A stretch of 35,662 bases of DNA, taken from Victivallales bacterium (lineage in GTDB: Bacteria > Verrucomicrobiota > Lentisphaeria > Victivallales > GWF2-38-69). Under the pieces are notes generated by a model. The model saw only the letters and a list, made by a program, of their open reading frames with translations, was not told the DNA's origin and did no database searches. Below are positions 1 to 8,706 of the stretch, one piece after another. Position 1 is the stretch's first letter. Every line of letters starts with the position of its first letter. The stretch lies in assembly GCA_021733985.1 (NCBI GenBank), contig JAIPJT010000027.1, positions 1-35,662 of the forward strand, read 5' to 3'. The position numbers were made by a program, and so were the translations under genes.

Positions 1-29
1 AGAAATTGAGCATCAAATTTTAGTGTATG

Positions 30-119
30 GTTGGAGTTCAAGCTCTTGTCGTGTCGAATGACGTGATTAGCTTGTCTGGCTGAATATTCTGCCTAACACA
101 CTAAAGTGCGAACTCCAAC
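30..119. repeat. 10-bp inverted repeat, possible MITE end
   Basis: GTTGGAGTTC at 30-39 is exactly complemented by GAACTCCAAC at 110-119, with about 70 bases between. Just beyond it, at 121-140, lies a TCTTAATTCAA...CATTG segment that recurs with two changes near 20990-21010. I infer the end of a small non-autonomous element or a decayed insertion. No gene is visible between the arms. Confidence 0.4.
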
Positions 120-157
120 GTCTTAATTCAACGGCATTGGTTTATTACTTACTATTT

Positions 158-1102
158 TTATTCAAGGGCCTTCACCAGTTTTTTTAAATCTTTCTTTCTG
201 CCATCCACATTTTTACTGAAGCCTTTTAATTCTTTGTTTTGTTTATTTTTGGGTACATTTTGTTTTGGAGTGTTATTTCTCTTTACCGTTTTCTGTTTTT
301 GAGTGGAAGGCTGCTGTGTACTCCTCTGTTTATTTTCCTTCATAACTTGAACCAAATAATATTTATAAATCATAGAAGCAACATTTTCAGGCGTTCTCCA
401 GTTATGCCATGCTTTTATATATCCGGCATCTTCGTTCTCTTTATCAATTTTCTTTATATTTTTTTTAATAAGTCCCATTTGATAATTTTCTTTATTTTCT
501 AAATATTCTTTAATATTTTCTCTGACATACTTTTCCCTTGTTAATTCCCTGAAATCTTTATTGAATTTTACTTTGTCTTCCGGTAAAAGGTCAAAAACTG
601 GAACAACTTTTCTGCCGACTTTTATTCCGTTATGATACCTGTTTAAACCCCTGTATACTCCTGCGACTTTTATTATTTTATCATATCCCATTTTATATTT
701 TACATTTACTTTTTCATTTAATTTCGCTGGAGTAAACTTTTCTTTAGCTTCTTTTTTGTATTTTTTTCTGAGTTCTTCAGTTGTTAACGGATACTTATTT
801 TGGGTCTTCCTTTCAGCTCTTTCTTCTATTTTGCTAAAGTTAATTTTTTTTATTTTACTGCCTTTTTCTAAGGGAAAAACATCTTTTACTTCATCTATAA
901 TGGCCTCTTTTATTGCATTATAATCAGTACTGTCAGAGTCCTGTTTAAACGCTCTTTTTACAATTCGTTCAATTCGAAGTACTTTTTTGTCTGATTCTGT
1001 TTCAACTTTTCTTCCGCCCAAAACCCCGGCACTTACAGTATCAAACATAAATATTAGGACGAACATTAGCAAAACAGTAAAATTCTTTTTTTTGTCAAAC
1101 AT
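158..1102 (-). CDS. Secreted lysine-rich protein of unknown function
   Basis: This is a 314-residue protein that I do not recognise. It starts with a typical signal peptide: MFDKKK, then a hydrophobic stretch to about residue 22, with probable cleavage after VSA near residue 25. The mature part is very rich in Lys and Glu and has no transmembrane segment. The C-terminal 60 residues are low-complexity, rich in Lys, Gln, Asn and Thr, and probably disordered. The start is supported by AGGAG (complement of 1108-1112) a few bases before the ATG at 1102. It is probably exported to the periplasm or cell surface. No catalytic motif is visible and the neighbouring gene gives no clue. It could be a lineage-specific structural or nucleic-acid-binding protein, but that is a guess. 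Confidence 0.75.
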   Translation of the reverse strand: MFDKKKNFTVLLMFVLIFMFDTVSAGVLGGRKVETESDKKVLRIERIVKRAFKQDSDSTDYNAIKEAIIDEVKDVFPLEKGSKIKKINFSKIEERAERKTQNKYPLTTEELRKKYKKEAKEKFTPAKLNEKVNVKYKMGYDKIIKVAGVYRGLNRYHNGIKVGRKVVPVFDLLPEDKVKFNKDFRELTREKYVRENIKEYLENKENYQMGLIKKNIKKIDKENEDAGYIKAWHNWRTPENVASMIYKYYLVQVMKENKQRSTQQPSTQKQKTVKRNNTPKQNVPKNKQNKELKGFSKNVDGRKKDLKKLVKALE

Positions 1103-1138
1103 AACTTCTCCTGTATTTTAAAATGGTTTTGTAAATTT

Positions 1139-1435
1139 GTTTATTTGTTGAGCTTTTTAGGCTCAAAACACAATTTAAGATTTCTACTTTCCTCAGAAAA
1201 ATGCTTCTCCCCTCATTTTTCTATATTTTTATGCTATAAAATCAAGAGAAGTCTCAATGCCATAAGCTCTAATTTAAAACAAGGAGACGCTCTCCTGAAA
1301 ACAAATATTTTAAAACTGGTAAAACGGTTTGTTGCTTTTTATAATTTCATGCGTCCGCATTTAATATTGAAAAGCAGAGTTCCTGTTCCGCTTGAATGCT
1401 TCAAAGGTTTTGAACTGCATCCAAGAATGTAGACT
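1139..1435 (+). pseudogene. Transposase C-terminal remnant, copy 1
   Basis: A 95-codon open frame (1145-1432) ends in AFYNFMRPHLILKSRVPVPLE. This resembles the C-terminus of DDE transposases (typically YNFIRPHxxLxxxTPAE), but no catalytic core lies upstream. The DNA from 1139 to about 1403 is closely matched in inverted orientation at 21208-21473, so it is a dispersed repeat. A perfect palindrome, AGGAGA-CGC-TCTCCT, lies at 1282-1296 and is kept in both copies. The sequence looks like a solo fragment of an insertion sequence. Whether the short frame is translated is doubtful. The transposase reading rests on this one motif. Confidence 0.55.
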
Positions 1436-1986
1436 ACCTTTAAAATATTAGTCTAATAATAACCTCAACTACAATCTTTTCTAATAGCATCTATTCAGTT
1501 GTTGCTATAAATTTCAATTTGTGTTGTATGTCAAGATAATATATTTTAATTAGACAGTCCACGAAAAGGAGTTTCAGAGCTTTGATTTTTCTTTTATTAT
1601 GATAATCATATCACAGGATTTCCGTTTTTTCACAGCCGTCTAATTATAAATTAAATTTTATTAAACCATGCCAGTATTTTAATGTGAAGATATTCGGCTC
1701 AACTGCTGATCTGTCATTTCCTGCTTTTCATAAAAAATTTACATTATTTCAGTAACTATGTCTGTTGAATCGTTGAAATCAAATAATAACTATGATAAGA
1801 ATATACTCATTGAATTTGCCCTTTCTTTTGTGCCTGAGTTTAAAGTATATTATATAATATATTGTAATTTAAAAATCAGTTTTCTTATGTATACTTAATA
1901 TATATTATACTATATTTATTTTAAAAAAAACTTTTTTACACCCGAGTCTAATTTAACTATGTAAATTAAAATACACCCTTTATATT
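1433..1986. other. Gene-free AT-rich spacer before rnhC
   Basis: I see no open frame worth calling in these 550 bases. TAATTAGAC at 1547-1555 is mirrored exactly by GTCTAATTA at 1638-1646, giving a 100-bp segment bounded by 9-bp inverted repeats that could be a MITE relic. The last 130 bases are extremely AT-rich and presumably contain the rnhC promoter, but no convincing -35/-10 pair stands out. Confidence 0.4.
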
Positions 1987-2940
1987 ATGAATAAAAAAAA
2001 ACAATTAACAAATTATGTTCAACAAGTTACTGCCTCTCAGTTGTCTAAATTATATCGCGAACTTATAAAAAGAGGTTTTAGTTTTGAAAAATTGCCATAT
2101 ACACACTGGAAGGCAAAACAGGGAAAGCTCAATATTACAGCTTACCAAAGTGGAAAACTCGTTATCCAGGGTAAAGGTACAGAAGATTTTGTTTTATTTA
2201 TTCTTGAACCTTTAATCCTTAAAAAAGCTGAATGTGGTTACGAAGAAATATTAAATCCTCAAAAGAGCAAAAAAAATATTTTTACTCCCCATATTGGAAT
2301 AGACGAAAGCGGTAAAGGAGATTTTTTCGGACCGCTTGTTATTTCTGCAGTGTACACAGACAATAAATCCTCTGAACAGCTTGAAAAGTTAGGCGTAAAA
2401 GATTCTAAGCTGATCAAAAATGACAGCAAAATATTGGATATAGCAAAAAAAATCAGAAACACAGTAAATGGGAAATTTACCGTAGTGGCCATTGGTCCGG
2501 AAGCATATAACAGAATTTATAAAAACTTTAAAAACCTAAACAGGCTTTTAGCCTGGGGACACGCCAGAGCTCTCGAAAATTTGCTCGATAAAGATATAAA
2601 CTGCAAATATGCTCTTTCTGATAAATTCGGTAACGAAAAGTTAATCCTTGATACTCTTTTTGAAAAAGGGAAGCAAATTGAACTGCAGCAGAAAACTAAA
2701 GCGGAATCTGATATAGCTGTTGCTGCCGCATCCATTCTCGCAAGAGCGGATTTCATAACCAGAATGAAAAAGATAGGAGAAAACATTGGAACAAACCTGC
2801 CTAAAGGAGCGGGAAAAAATGTTTTGGAAACCGCTGTTGAAATTATTAACAACAAGGGTATTGATTCTTTGGAAGCTGCAGCAAAAATGCATTTTAAAAC
2901 CTACGAAACGGCAGTAAACAACAGTTATCTTAAGTTATAG
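1987..2940 (+). CDS. rnhC: Ribonuclease HIII
   Basis: This 317-residue protein is an RNase HIII, which cuts the RNA strand of RNA-DNA hybrids in the cytoplasm. Residues about 1-90 form the N-terminal TBP-like (DUF3378) substrate-binding domain typical of HIII and absent from HII. The catalytic domain begins with GIDESGKGDFFGPLV at about 103-117, which carries the first acidic metal ligands (D, E). It continues with VKDSK, and with the KAESDIAVAAASILARA block at about 239-255 that holds the last conserved aspartate. Length and motifs fit the Bacillus/Chlamydia enzyme. No strong ribosome-binding site precedes the ATG. It converges with ftsY across a 41-bp gap with no clear terminator. The identification is firm. 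Confidence 0.95.
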   Translation: MNKKKQLTNYVQQVTASQLSKLYRELIKRGFSFEKLPYTHWKAKQGKLNITAYQSGKLVIQGKGTEDFVLFILEPLILKKAECGYEEILNPQKSKKNIFTPHIGIDESGKGDFFGPLVISAVYTDNKSSEQLEKLGVKDSKLIKNDSKILDIAKKIRNTVNGKFTVVAIGPEAYNRIYKNFKNLNRLLAWGHARALENLLDKDINCKYALSDKFGNEKLILDTLFEKGKQIELQQKTKAESDIAVAAASILARADFITRMKKIGENIGTNLPKGAGKNVLETAVEIINNKGIDSLEAAAKMHFKTYETAVNNSYLKL

Positions 2941-2981
2941 TTCTAACTGACTTGCAAATATAAAAAAATATAATGTAATTT

Positions 2982-3908
2982 TTATGCTAAATCTTCGAAA
3001 AGAGCATCTGTAAAAAGTTCGGGATTAAATTCCTGGAGTTCCTCTGGCTTTTCTCCGAGACCGATGTAATAAACTGGAATATCAAATTCGTCTTTAACTG
3101 CAACGACCATTCCGCCCTTTCCGGTTCCGTCAAGTTTTGTACAAATTAGACCTGAGACGTCTGTTACTTTTGAAAATTCTTTGGCCTGCATCAATGCGTT
3201 TGACCCTACATTGCCGTCAATAACCAGCCATGTTTCATGAGGTGCTGAAGGATAGGCCTTAGAAATGGACCTTTTCATTTTGGCAAGTTCTTCCATGAGA
3301 TTCTCCCTGTTATGCTGTCGTCCGGCAGTATCTAAAATAAGGAAATCACAGTTCCTGGACAAAGCGGACTTAACAGCATCAAAAGCAACTGCAGAAGGAT
3401 CAGCACCATATTTTGAAGACACAACATAAGTATCAGTTTTTTTTCCCCAAATTTTCAATTGTTCCGCTGCAGCGGCCCTGAATGTATCACATGCCGCAAG
3501 CATCACTTTGTGTCCCTGTTTTTTATATTTAAACGCCAATTTACCGGCTGTAGTTGTTTTCCCGGAGCCGTTAACCCCAACTAAGAGGATTACAGAGAGT
3601 TCATCTTGAGAAAAATTCGGTATTTTTTTTTCGCCGATAATTGAAAGTAACTGTTCTTTTGCTACATCAATTATATCCTCGTTTGAGGATATTTTGCCAT
3701 TATTATATTTTTCACGTATACTTTCTGTAATTTTCAAAGTGGAATTTATTCCAAAATCAGCGCTTATCAGCCCGGCTTCCAGTTCCTCATAAGTTTCTTC
3801 ATTCCAGAGTTTATTTTCAGAAAAACAGCTCCCGACTTTTCTTGATAAAGATACTGCTGTTTTGCGAAGTCCATTATGGAATAAGTTGAAAATTGATTTC
3901 TTTTTCAT
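2982..3908 (-). CDS. ftsY: Signal recognition particle receptor FtsY
   Basis: This is the SRP receptor GTPase that docks Ffh-bound ribosomes at the inner membrane for co-translational insertion. I use the ATG at 3908 (308 residues); an in-frame TTG at 3917 could add three residues. A short NG-type helical N domain (about 1-95) leads into the GTPase: the G1 loop GVNGSGKTTT, then the characteristic DTFRAAAAEQL insertion-box motif, DTAGR (G3), TKLDGTGKGG (G4 and following) and the C-terminal GEKPEEL. The long acidic A domain of E. coli FtsY is missing, as in many bacteria with short FtsY. It lies 21 bp downstream of nusB on the same strand and is probably co-transcribed. The family call is certain. 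Confidence 0.97.
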   Translation of the reverse strand: MKKKSIFNLFHNGLRKTAVSLSRKVGSCFSENKLWNEETYEELEAGLISADFGINSTLKITESIREKYNNGKISSNEDIIDVAKEQLLSIIGEKKIPNFSQDELSVILLVGVNGSGKTTTAGKLAFKYKKQGHKVMLAACDTFRAAAAEQLKIWGKKTDTYVVSSKYGADPSAVAFDAVKSALSRNCDFLILDTAGRQHNRENLMEELAKMKRSISKAYPSAPHETWLVIDGNVGSNALMQAKEFSKVTDVSGLICTKLDGTGKGGMVVAVKDEFDIPVYYIGLGEKPEELQEFNPELFTDALFEDLA

Positions 3909-3929
3909 AGTTATCAAATGATATTTATT

Positions 3930-4424
3930 TTATTTTAAAGCTTCACGGAAAGGCCTGTCAAGGGTGTTTTTAATAGAATTTAGTATTCCATTTATGAAAG
4001 AAGCTGAATTTACAGTCCCGAACATCTTACCTATTTCAACTGCCTCATTTATACTTACTATCGGGGGGACACTATTACAGAACAGCATTTCATAAGTTGC
4101 TACTCTCATTATATTTCTATCAACTGTATTCATCCTGTCAATAGACCATTTCGTTGAAAATGCAGCTATTTTTTTATCGATAATTTCTCTGTTTTCAATA
4201 ATACCGTTTATTATCTCTTTTGTTGTTTTCAAAGCTTTGTTCTGAACTTTTAAAGGCACAACGCTGGTTTGCTCATCCATTTCAGTTATTTGATTTAAGA
4301 AATTATCTATAACAGAATCGAGTGTAGGTTCTGCATTCAAATCTATCTGATACAGGAACTGCATAGCCCATTCTCTTGCAAATCTCTTAACATGTTTAAT
4401 AGAACTGTTTTTATTTGTATTCAT
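3930..4424 (-). CDS. nusB: Transcription antitermination factor NusB
   Basis: This 164-residue all-helical protein matches NusB, which binds boxA RNA with S10 (NusE) and supports antitermination of rRNA operons. Visible signatures are RFAREWAMQFLYQIDLN near residue 15 (the usual R..A.q.LY..d), then VDRNIMRVATYEML at about 117-130 and PPIVSINEAVEIGKMFG at about 135-151, which correspond to the conserved DR.iLR.a.yEl and P..v.INEaVelak.f blocks. The end, SASFINGILNSI, is the typical FvNGvLd.i motif. It is followed closely by ftsY. The upstream spacer is long and holds a GC-rich structured island. Confidence 0.95.
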   Translation of the reverse strand: MNTNKNSSIKHVKRFAREWAMQFLYQIDLNAEPTLDSVIDNFLNQITEMDEQTSVVPLKVQNKALKTTKEIINGIIENREIIDKKIAAFSTKWSIDRMNTVDRNIMRVATYEMLFCNSVPPIVSINEAVEIGKMFGTVNSASFINGILNSIKNTLDRPFREALK

Positions 4425-4918
4425 ATTTTTTCATTTCATTTATTTTATTGTTCTAACAACTACTTTTCTGATGAATAGTAAAAAATCAAATGTTTCCGAA
4501 AACGGACATTATATATGCTACTTTTTCATAATGAGTGAAGCTTTTAGCGCAATATCTCTCCTGAAACATCAATTATTATTCCGGGGTAGATTTTCTATTT
4601 GATTGTAAAAATATAACACATTTATAAATAGTGCTTTATTTACGGCGCGCTAAGGCGTCGCCCCCGGAATCGAGGGGCTATGGCTCACCCTGCTACATAC
4701 CGTTTAGGCACTACGCAGGGCAGGCAGGTTTTTAGTCTTAACTATATTCGAGTATTACGCCAAAATTTCGCACCCTACCAATTTGTTTCAAATAGGATTA
4801 AACTTCATCATACGAAGATCAACGCTAATTAGAGCTAATCTGAAAAGGGTAAGAGGATTATTTTGAACCTTTCCAGAAATAATCTAATTAGATGCCTTTT
4901 AAAACGATTGTCTAATCA
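4425..4918. other. Intergenic region between nusB and HPr gene
   Basis: These 494 bases hold no credible gene. A short hairpin, TCCG-AAAA-CGGA, lies close to 4495-4507. The middle carries the GC-rich island described separately (4643-4728). The rest is AT-rich and featureless to my eye. Confidence 0.5.
4643..4728. other. GC-rich structured island, unknown element
   Basis: By my count 57 of 86 bases are G or C, against about 30% around it. Three hairpin-capable inverted repeats follow one another: GGCG 4644-4647 with CGCC 4659-4662, GCCCC 4660-4664 with GGGGC 4674-4678, and CCCTGC 4688-4693 with GCAGGG 4715-4720. The first two share bases, so they may be alternatives. A TTTTT run follows at 4729. 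It could be a small structured RNA, a REP-like palindromic element or a fragment of foreign DNA. Nothing in the sequence decides which. Confidence 0.4.
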
Positions 4919-5197
4919 TTATATTCTTGGCGGGAAGTCAAATTCATATTCGAACAGACTGGCAATTTCTTCACAAATTCTGTTATTGTCAGGTCCTTCG
5001 ACCTTTACAGTTACCTTATCACCCTTCTGAAGCCCGAGACTCATAAGACTCAAAATACTTGAAAGATCCGCGGATCCCCTTGTTGTTTCAATTAGAAAGG
5101 TACAATCCGGATACTCCATTACTTTCTGCATTATCCGGCTTGAAGGCCGGCAGTGAATGCCTGCTTCATTTTTTACTTTTACTGTTTTTTCAGCCAT
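4919..5197 (-). CDS. HPr-family phosphocarrier protein
   Basis: This 92-residue protein has the HPr fold of the phosphotransferase system. The phosphorylated histidine lies in NEAGIHCRPSS (His at about 15, matching the GlHaRPa consensus). The regulatory serine region reads ADLSSILSLMSLGLQKGD (about 43-60), so both the catalytic His and the Ser46-type site are retained. It would accept phosphate from enzyme I and pass it to an EIIA, or act as an HPr-kinase-controlled regulator. No enzyme I, HPr kinase or EII gene is nearby, so which role applies cannot be told. The gene stands alone, with no strong Shine-Dalgarno sequence before the ATG at 5197. Confidence 0.9.
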   Translation of the reverse strand: MAEKTVKVKNEAGIHCRPSSRIMQKVMEYPDCTFLIETTRGSADLSSILSLMSLGLQKGDKVTVKVEGPDNNRICEEIASLFEYEFDFPPRI

Positions 5198-5459
5198 CTA
5201 TAAGTCCGATAACAGAATTAATTATAATTTAAATCATAACCCTTAAAATATATTAGAGCCTGCATAATATTCAAATAAAATAGCTTAGTAAGTGAAGTAT
5301 TTTTAATAAGGTTACTTTTAAAGCTCCTTAATATTGAAAAATTTCCTTCTCATATTCTATTAGTTTAATGAATGACAAGGACAATAGTATCAGTATTTCC
5401 GTATAAATTACTCAAAAGTTTAAAATTCATTTTAACTTTATAGAAAAAGGAGCTTGACT

Positions 5460-6863
5460 ATGTATTCCGGTAATCCAGAAAAAAAAGATAGAGCAATTTG
5501 TAATTTTACTTATGCAGAAAGATGGGAAACAGAACCGATATCGCATAGTAAAATCCCTGAAAACATGCATGATCCGAGAGCGGCCTATCAAATAATACAT
5601 GACGAACTTAATATGGATGGTAATCCCTCACTGAATCTTGCGTCTTTTGTAACAACCTGGATGGAGCCTGAGGCAGAAAAATTAATGGTAGAAGCAGCAA
5701 ACAAAAACTATATTGACCAGGATGAATATCCACAGACAAAAATTATTCACGACAGAGTAATCACTATGATGTCGGACCTGTTTAACGCACCTGCTCCAGA
5801 CAAAGCAGCCGGCGCGGCAACCATCGGGTCTTCCGAAGCAATAATGCTTGCCCTGCTTGCACATAAATGGAACTGGAAAAACAGGAGAAAAAAAGAGGGG
5901 AAAGATTATTCTAAACCGAATGTGGTTTTTGGAGCCGATGTTCATTCCTGCTGGGAAAAGTTTGCTTTGTACTTTGATGTTGAAATGAAAATTGCTCCAA
6001 TGGAAAAAGGGAAATACACACTAACAGTGGAAGATGTCAAAGAGCGTATAGATGAAAATACTATTGCAGTTGGAGTTGTTCTTGGGACAACTTTCACCGG
6101 ACAGGTGGATGATATAAAAGGAATCAATGAATATTTAATAGATGTTAACAAAAAAAATGGATGGAATATTCCCATACACGTAGACGGAGCCAGCGGAGGC
6201 TTCATCGCCCCGTTTGTCTATCCTGAAGTGGAGTGTGATTTTAGATTGGAATGTGTAAAATCGATAAATATATCAAACCACAAGTTCGGGCTGGTTTACC
6301 CGGGAATGGGGACTGTCCTTTTCAGGGAAAAAAAATGTATTCCTAAAGATTTGGTCTTTGATATTAATTATTTAGGCGGGTCAATGCTTAATTACAGCCT
6401 GAACTTTTCAAAAGCCAGTTCACAGGTACTGCTGCAATATTACAATTTCATAAGGCTCGGACGTAAAGGCTACAGCAAAATTATGAATAATATAATGAAA
6501 AATGCAGTGTATCTTGAAAAGAAACTTCTGGAGCTCGGATTTTTTGAGATACTTACCGACACTAAATATCTTCCGGTTGTTGCTTTGAAGCTTAAGGATA
6601 CATCAAAGTATACTGTTTTTGATATATCTGATGAATTAAGAAAAAAAGGCTGGATCGTTCCGGCTTATACTCTTCCACCAAATGCTGATGAAATTGCGGT
6701 GCTGAGAGTTGTTGTAAAAGAAAACTTCAGCAGAGATATGTCAGAAATATTTGTTAATGATATAAAAACAGCGCTGAAGAAACTCAAAGCAGCAACTCCA
6801 CTGCAGGAAAATAAAAAAACTTCAGATACGGGGAAAAAAACTAAACCACATCATGTATGCTGA
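5460..6863 (+). CDS. gadB: Glutamate decarboxylase, PLP-dependent
   Basis: This enzyme converts L-glutamate to GABA and CO2, consuming a proton. I take the ATG at 5460 (467 residues) because AGGAG at 5448-5452 is well spaced from it; an upstream in-frame TTG (5454) is less likely. Features of group-II PLP decarboxylases appear in order: [17 protein letters not shown] near residue 122, [13 protein letters not shown] near 240 with the PLP-pairing aspartate, and [15 protein letters not shown] near 270, where the lysine after His is the Schiff-base lysine. The length equals E. coli GadA/B. The tail after about 440 is a Lys-rich extension ending PHHVC. No glutamate/GABA antiporter is adjacent, so the classical acid-resistance pair is not evident here. 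Confidence 0.94.
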   Translation: MYSGNPEKKDRAICNFTYAERWETEPISHSKIPENMHDPRAAYQIIHDELNMDGNPSLNLASFVTTWMEPEAEKLMVEAANKNYIDQDEYPQTKIIHDRVITMMSDLFNAPAPDKAAGAATIGSSEAIMLALLAHKWNWKNRRKKEGKDYSKPNVVFGADVHSCWEKFALYFDVEMKIAPMEKGKYTLTVEDVKERIDENTIAVGVVLGTTFTGQVDDIKGINEYLIDVNKKNGWNIPIHVDGASGGFIAPFVYPEVECDFRLECVKSINISNHKFGLVYPGMGTVLFREKKCIPKDLVFDINYLGGSMLNYSLNFSKASSQVLLQYYNFIRLGRKGYSKIMNNIMKNAVYLEKKLLELGFFEILTDTKYLPVVALKLKDTSKYTVFDISDELRKKGWIVPAYTLPPNADEIAVLRVVVKENFSRDMSEIFVNDIKTALKKLKAATPLQENKKTSDTGKKTKPHHVC

Positions 6864-6947
6864 TTCACAAAGCAGTTATTGCTGAACCCTTATAGCCCAG
6901 ATTATGCATTGCACTGTATTTGCAGCGTATGAGAGAAACACATCCAA

Positions 6948-6966
6948 CCTTTCTGTTTCAGAAAGG
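6948..6966 (+). terminator. Perfect hairpin, possible gadB terminator
   Basis: CCTTTCTG-TTT-CAGAAAGG forms a perfect 8-bp stem with a 3-base loop about 85 bases after the gadB stop. The downstream run (ATTGAACATCTTCTTTT) is T-rich but not a clean U-tract, so it may be a terminator or simply a stable 3' hairpin. Confidence 0.4.
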
Positions 6967-7085
6967 ATTGAACATCTTCTTTTACAAAGTTAAAAATTTT
7001 GTTTTCTTTCGTGCTTACTTCTAACCTGAATTATTCATGTGTCGGATTTGCTGTAGCTACAAGGCAACAAAACGAAGCCATGTGC

Positions 7086-7133
7086 TGTCGTATGCCTGGT
7101 ATGCAGTACAAAGTACATACCAGTCATACGACA
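7086..7133. repeat. 48-bp near-perfect palindrome
   Basis: TGTCGTATG 7086-7094 pairs with CATACGACA 7125-7133, and CTGGTATG 7096-7103 pairs with CATACCAG 7116-7123. The arms are interrupted only by one C/T mismatch, and the loop itself contains TAC-AAA-GTA. The structure is far longer than a typical terminator and has no U-tract. It resembles a mobile palindromic unit or MITE and lies in the convergent gadB/mnmA spacer. Confidence 0.55.
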
Positions 7134-7283
7134 CAGTTAACGAAGTAGATACGGTAAAACCGGCACACCTTTGGTAAAAAAGCGAAAAAAACTAAGAAAA
7201 ACAAAGTTCTTCGCATAAAAAGATATTACAACGTTATAATAAATAACTAATATCATTTTTCACTTTTTTATGAATAGATCAGG

Positions 7284-8363
7284 CTAAATATATTGTTCAT
7301 ATTTACCATAACTTTTTATCCAGCCCCCGCCGAGGAGGATATCATCATCATAAACTGCAGCAACCTGCCCTCTTGTTACAGCCCTCTGGGGCTCTCTAAA
7401 ATTTATGAGGACTTCATTATTTTCAAGTAATACGATTCTGGCTTCTGCAGGTTTATGTCTGTATCTTATCTGTACAAAATATTTTTTATTTAAATCAATA
7501 TCTTCTTTACTGCAGAACCAGTTGAAATCGACAGCAGTTAAAAAGTTGCTCATTAGGTCATCTTCATCAGTACTCAGGAATATTTCATTTTTATTAGAGT
7601 TAATATGGGAAATAAATGCAGGTTTACCCATTGCTATATTCAACCCCTTTCTCTGGCCTACTGTATACTTGTAAATACCTTTGTGTCTGCCAAGAATATT
7701 ACCCTCTTTATCGACAATATTACCCGGCGGCGGAGAATAGTTAAAAATTTCGGCAAGAACATCCTGAAAATTCTGATTTTTCTGTATATAGCATACATCC
7801 TGGCTCTCTGCTGACTCTGCTGTTTTCAGTTTTAGCTGCTTAGCTTGTTCCCGGACTTCCTTTTTAGACAAATCACCGAGAGGAAATTCAATTCTTTTTA
7901 ACTGATTTTTTGTTAATCTGCTTAAAAAATACGACTGATCTTTTCTGTAATCTTTCCCTCGTTTAATAAAACAAACACCGTTTTTATCCATTATTTTTTT
8001 TGTATAATGCCCTGTTATAACAGTGGACGCATTATACTTATCGGCTAATTTCAGCAGTTCGGCAAACTTAAAGTTTCTATTGCAGTAGGCACATGGATTT
8101 GGAGTACTGCCGGATTTATATTTATCAAAAGAATACTTAAGTACAATCTTTTTAAATTTCTCCGAGCATTCCAGATAAACATGTTTAATGTTAAGAAAGC
8201 TGCAAATTTTTGCGGCATTAATTTCCTCAACCGAAAGGTCTTTATTACTTGAATTTAATAGAGTTACTGCAATAATATTATAATTCTTTTTTTTATATAA
8301 GGCTGTAGCAACGGATGAATCAACACCGCCGCTGAGAGCTGATATGACATTTTTAAAACCCAT
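7284..8363 (-). CDS. mnmA: tRNA-uridine 2-sulfurtransferase MnmA
   Basis: This 359-residue enzyme adds the 2-thio group to the wobble uridine of Lys, Glu and Gln tRNAs in the cytoplasm. The PP-loop ATP site is SGGVDSSVA at about 10-18. The two catalytic cysteines are in TPNPCAYCNRNFKF (about 94) and AESQDVCYI (about 192). YTVGQRKGL (about 235) and the C-terminal beta-barrel ending in VTRGQVAAVYD...LGGGWI are also typical. All functional residues look intact and the length is normal. The sulfur donors (IscS/Tus) are not in the window. The Shine-Dalgarno sequence is weak. Confidence 0.96.
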   Translation of the reverse strand: MGFKNVISALSGGVDSSVATALYKKKNYNIIAVTLLNSSNKDLSVEEINAAKICSFLNIKHVYLECSEKFKKIVLKYSFDKYKSGSTPNPCAYCNRNFKFAELLKLADKYNASTVITGHYTKKIMDKNGVCFIKRGKDYRKDQSYFLSRLTKNQLKRIEFPLGDLSKKEVREQAKQLKLKTAESAESQDVCYIQKNQNFQDVLAEIFNYSPPPGNIVDKEGNILGRHKGIYKYTVGQRKGLNIAMGKPAFISHINSNKNEIFLSTDEDDLMSNFLTAVDFNWFCSKEDIDLNKKYFVQIRYRHKPAEARIVLLENNEVLINFREPQRAVTRGQVAAVYDDDILLGGGWIKSYGKYEQYI

Positions 8364-8456
8364 TTTACTTATTTCTATTATTATTATAGTTTTTTGCTTT
8401 TTTGACCCGAAATTCCCAGTAACTCAGTGCGTTACCGCATTCTAAGATAACATAGT

Positions 8457-8491
8457 ACACCTGATAAAGGTGTAGTCGTTCTGATAAACGA
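8457..8491. repeat. Two tandem hairpins sharing a CTGATAAA repeat
   Basis: ACACCT 8457-8462 pairs with AGGTGT 8468-8473, and TCGTT 8476-8480 pairs with AACGA 8487-8491. The octamer CTGATAAA occurs at 8461-8468 and again at 8481-8488, exactly 20 bases apart, occupying the loop and right side of each hairpin. It may be a protein-binding site, a leader structure or a repeat relic. Confidence 0.35.
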
Positions 8492-8618
8492 GCAGCAACT
8501 GCATAATTCCTTCATGACAAACATACACAATGCAACAATGTATCCAATTCTGCTTAGTTAAAACTTAAATAAGTTATATAAAAAATTCGATAATTCCAAT
8601 TTAATTTATATCAAGGTG

Positions 8619-8647
8619 TTGCTGTATTTAAATATATTATGTATAAT
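8619..8647 (+). promoter_or_regulatory. Sigma70-like promoter for the reductase gene
   Basis: TTGCTG at 8619-8624 is followed, after exactly 17 bases, by a perfect TATAAT at 8642-8647. The predicted start near 8654 leaves a leader of about 50 bases before the ATG at 8707. The -35 box matches the consensus in only three of six positions. Confidence 0.5.
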
Positions 8648-8706
8648 AGTTAAAATAAAGTTGTAGATTTATAAAAAAATAACACAAAAAGGATATATAT
8701 AGTTCA

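Larger units (their letters stand above)
6864..7283. other. Hairpin-rich spacer after gadB
   Basis: There is no gene in these 420 bases. The spacer contains two strong hairpins listed separately (6948-6966 and 7086-7133) and ends in an AT-rich stretch next to the 3' end of mnmA. gadB and mnmA converge here. Confidence 0.5.
8364..8706. other. Divergent spacer between mnmA and reductase gene
   Basis: No gene is visible. The spacer contains two tandem hairpins at 8457-8491 and a good promoter candidate at 8619-8647, both listed separately. Promoters for both flanking genes must lie here, since they diverge. Confidence 0.5.

Noticed and set aside
2517-2892. Antisense open frames within rnhC
   Set aside because: These are shadows of a strongly conserved gene and have no supporting start signals or family motifs.
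5460-6863. Acid-resistance operon centred on glutamate decarboxylase
   Set aside because: No glutamate/GABA antiporter is next to it. The GltS-like gene is 20 kb away in its own operon.
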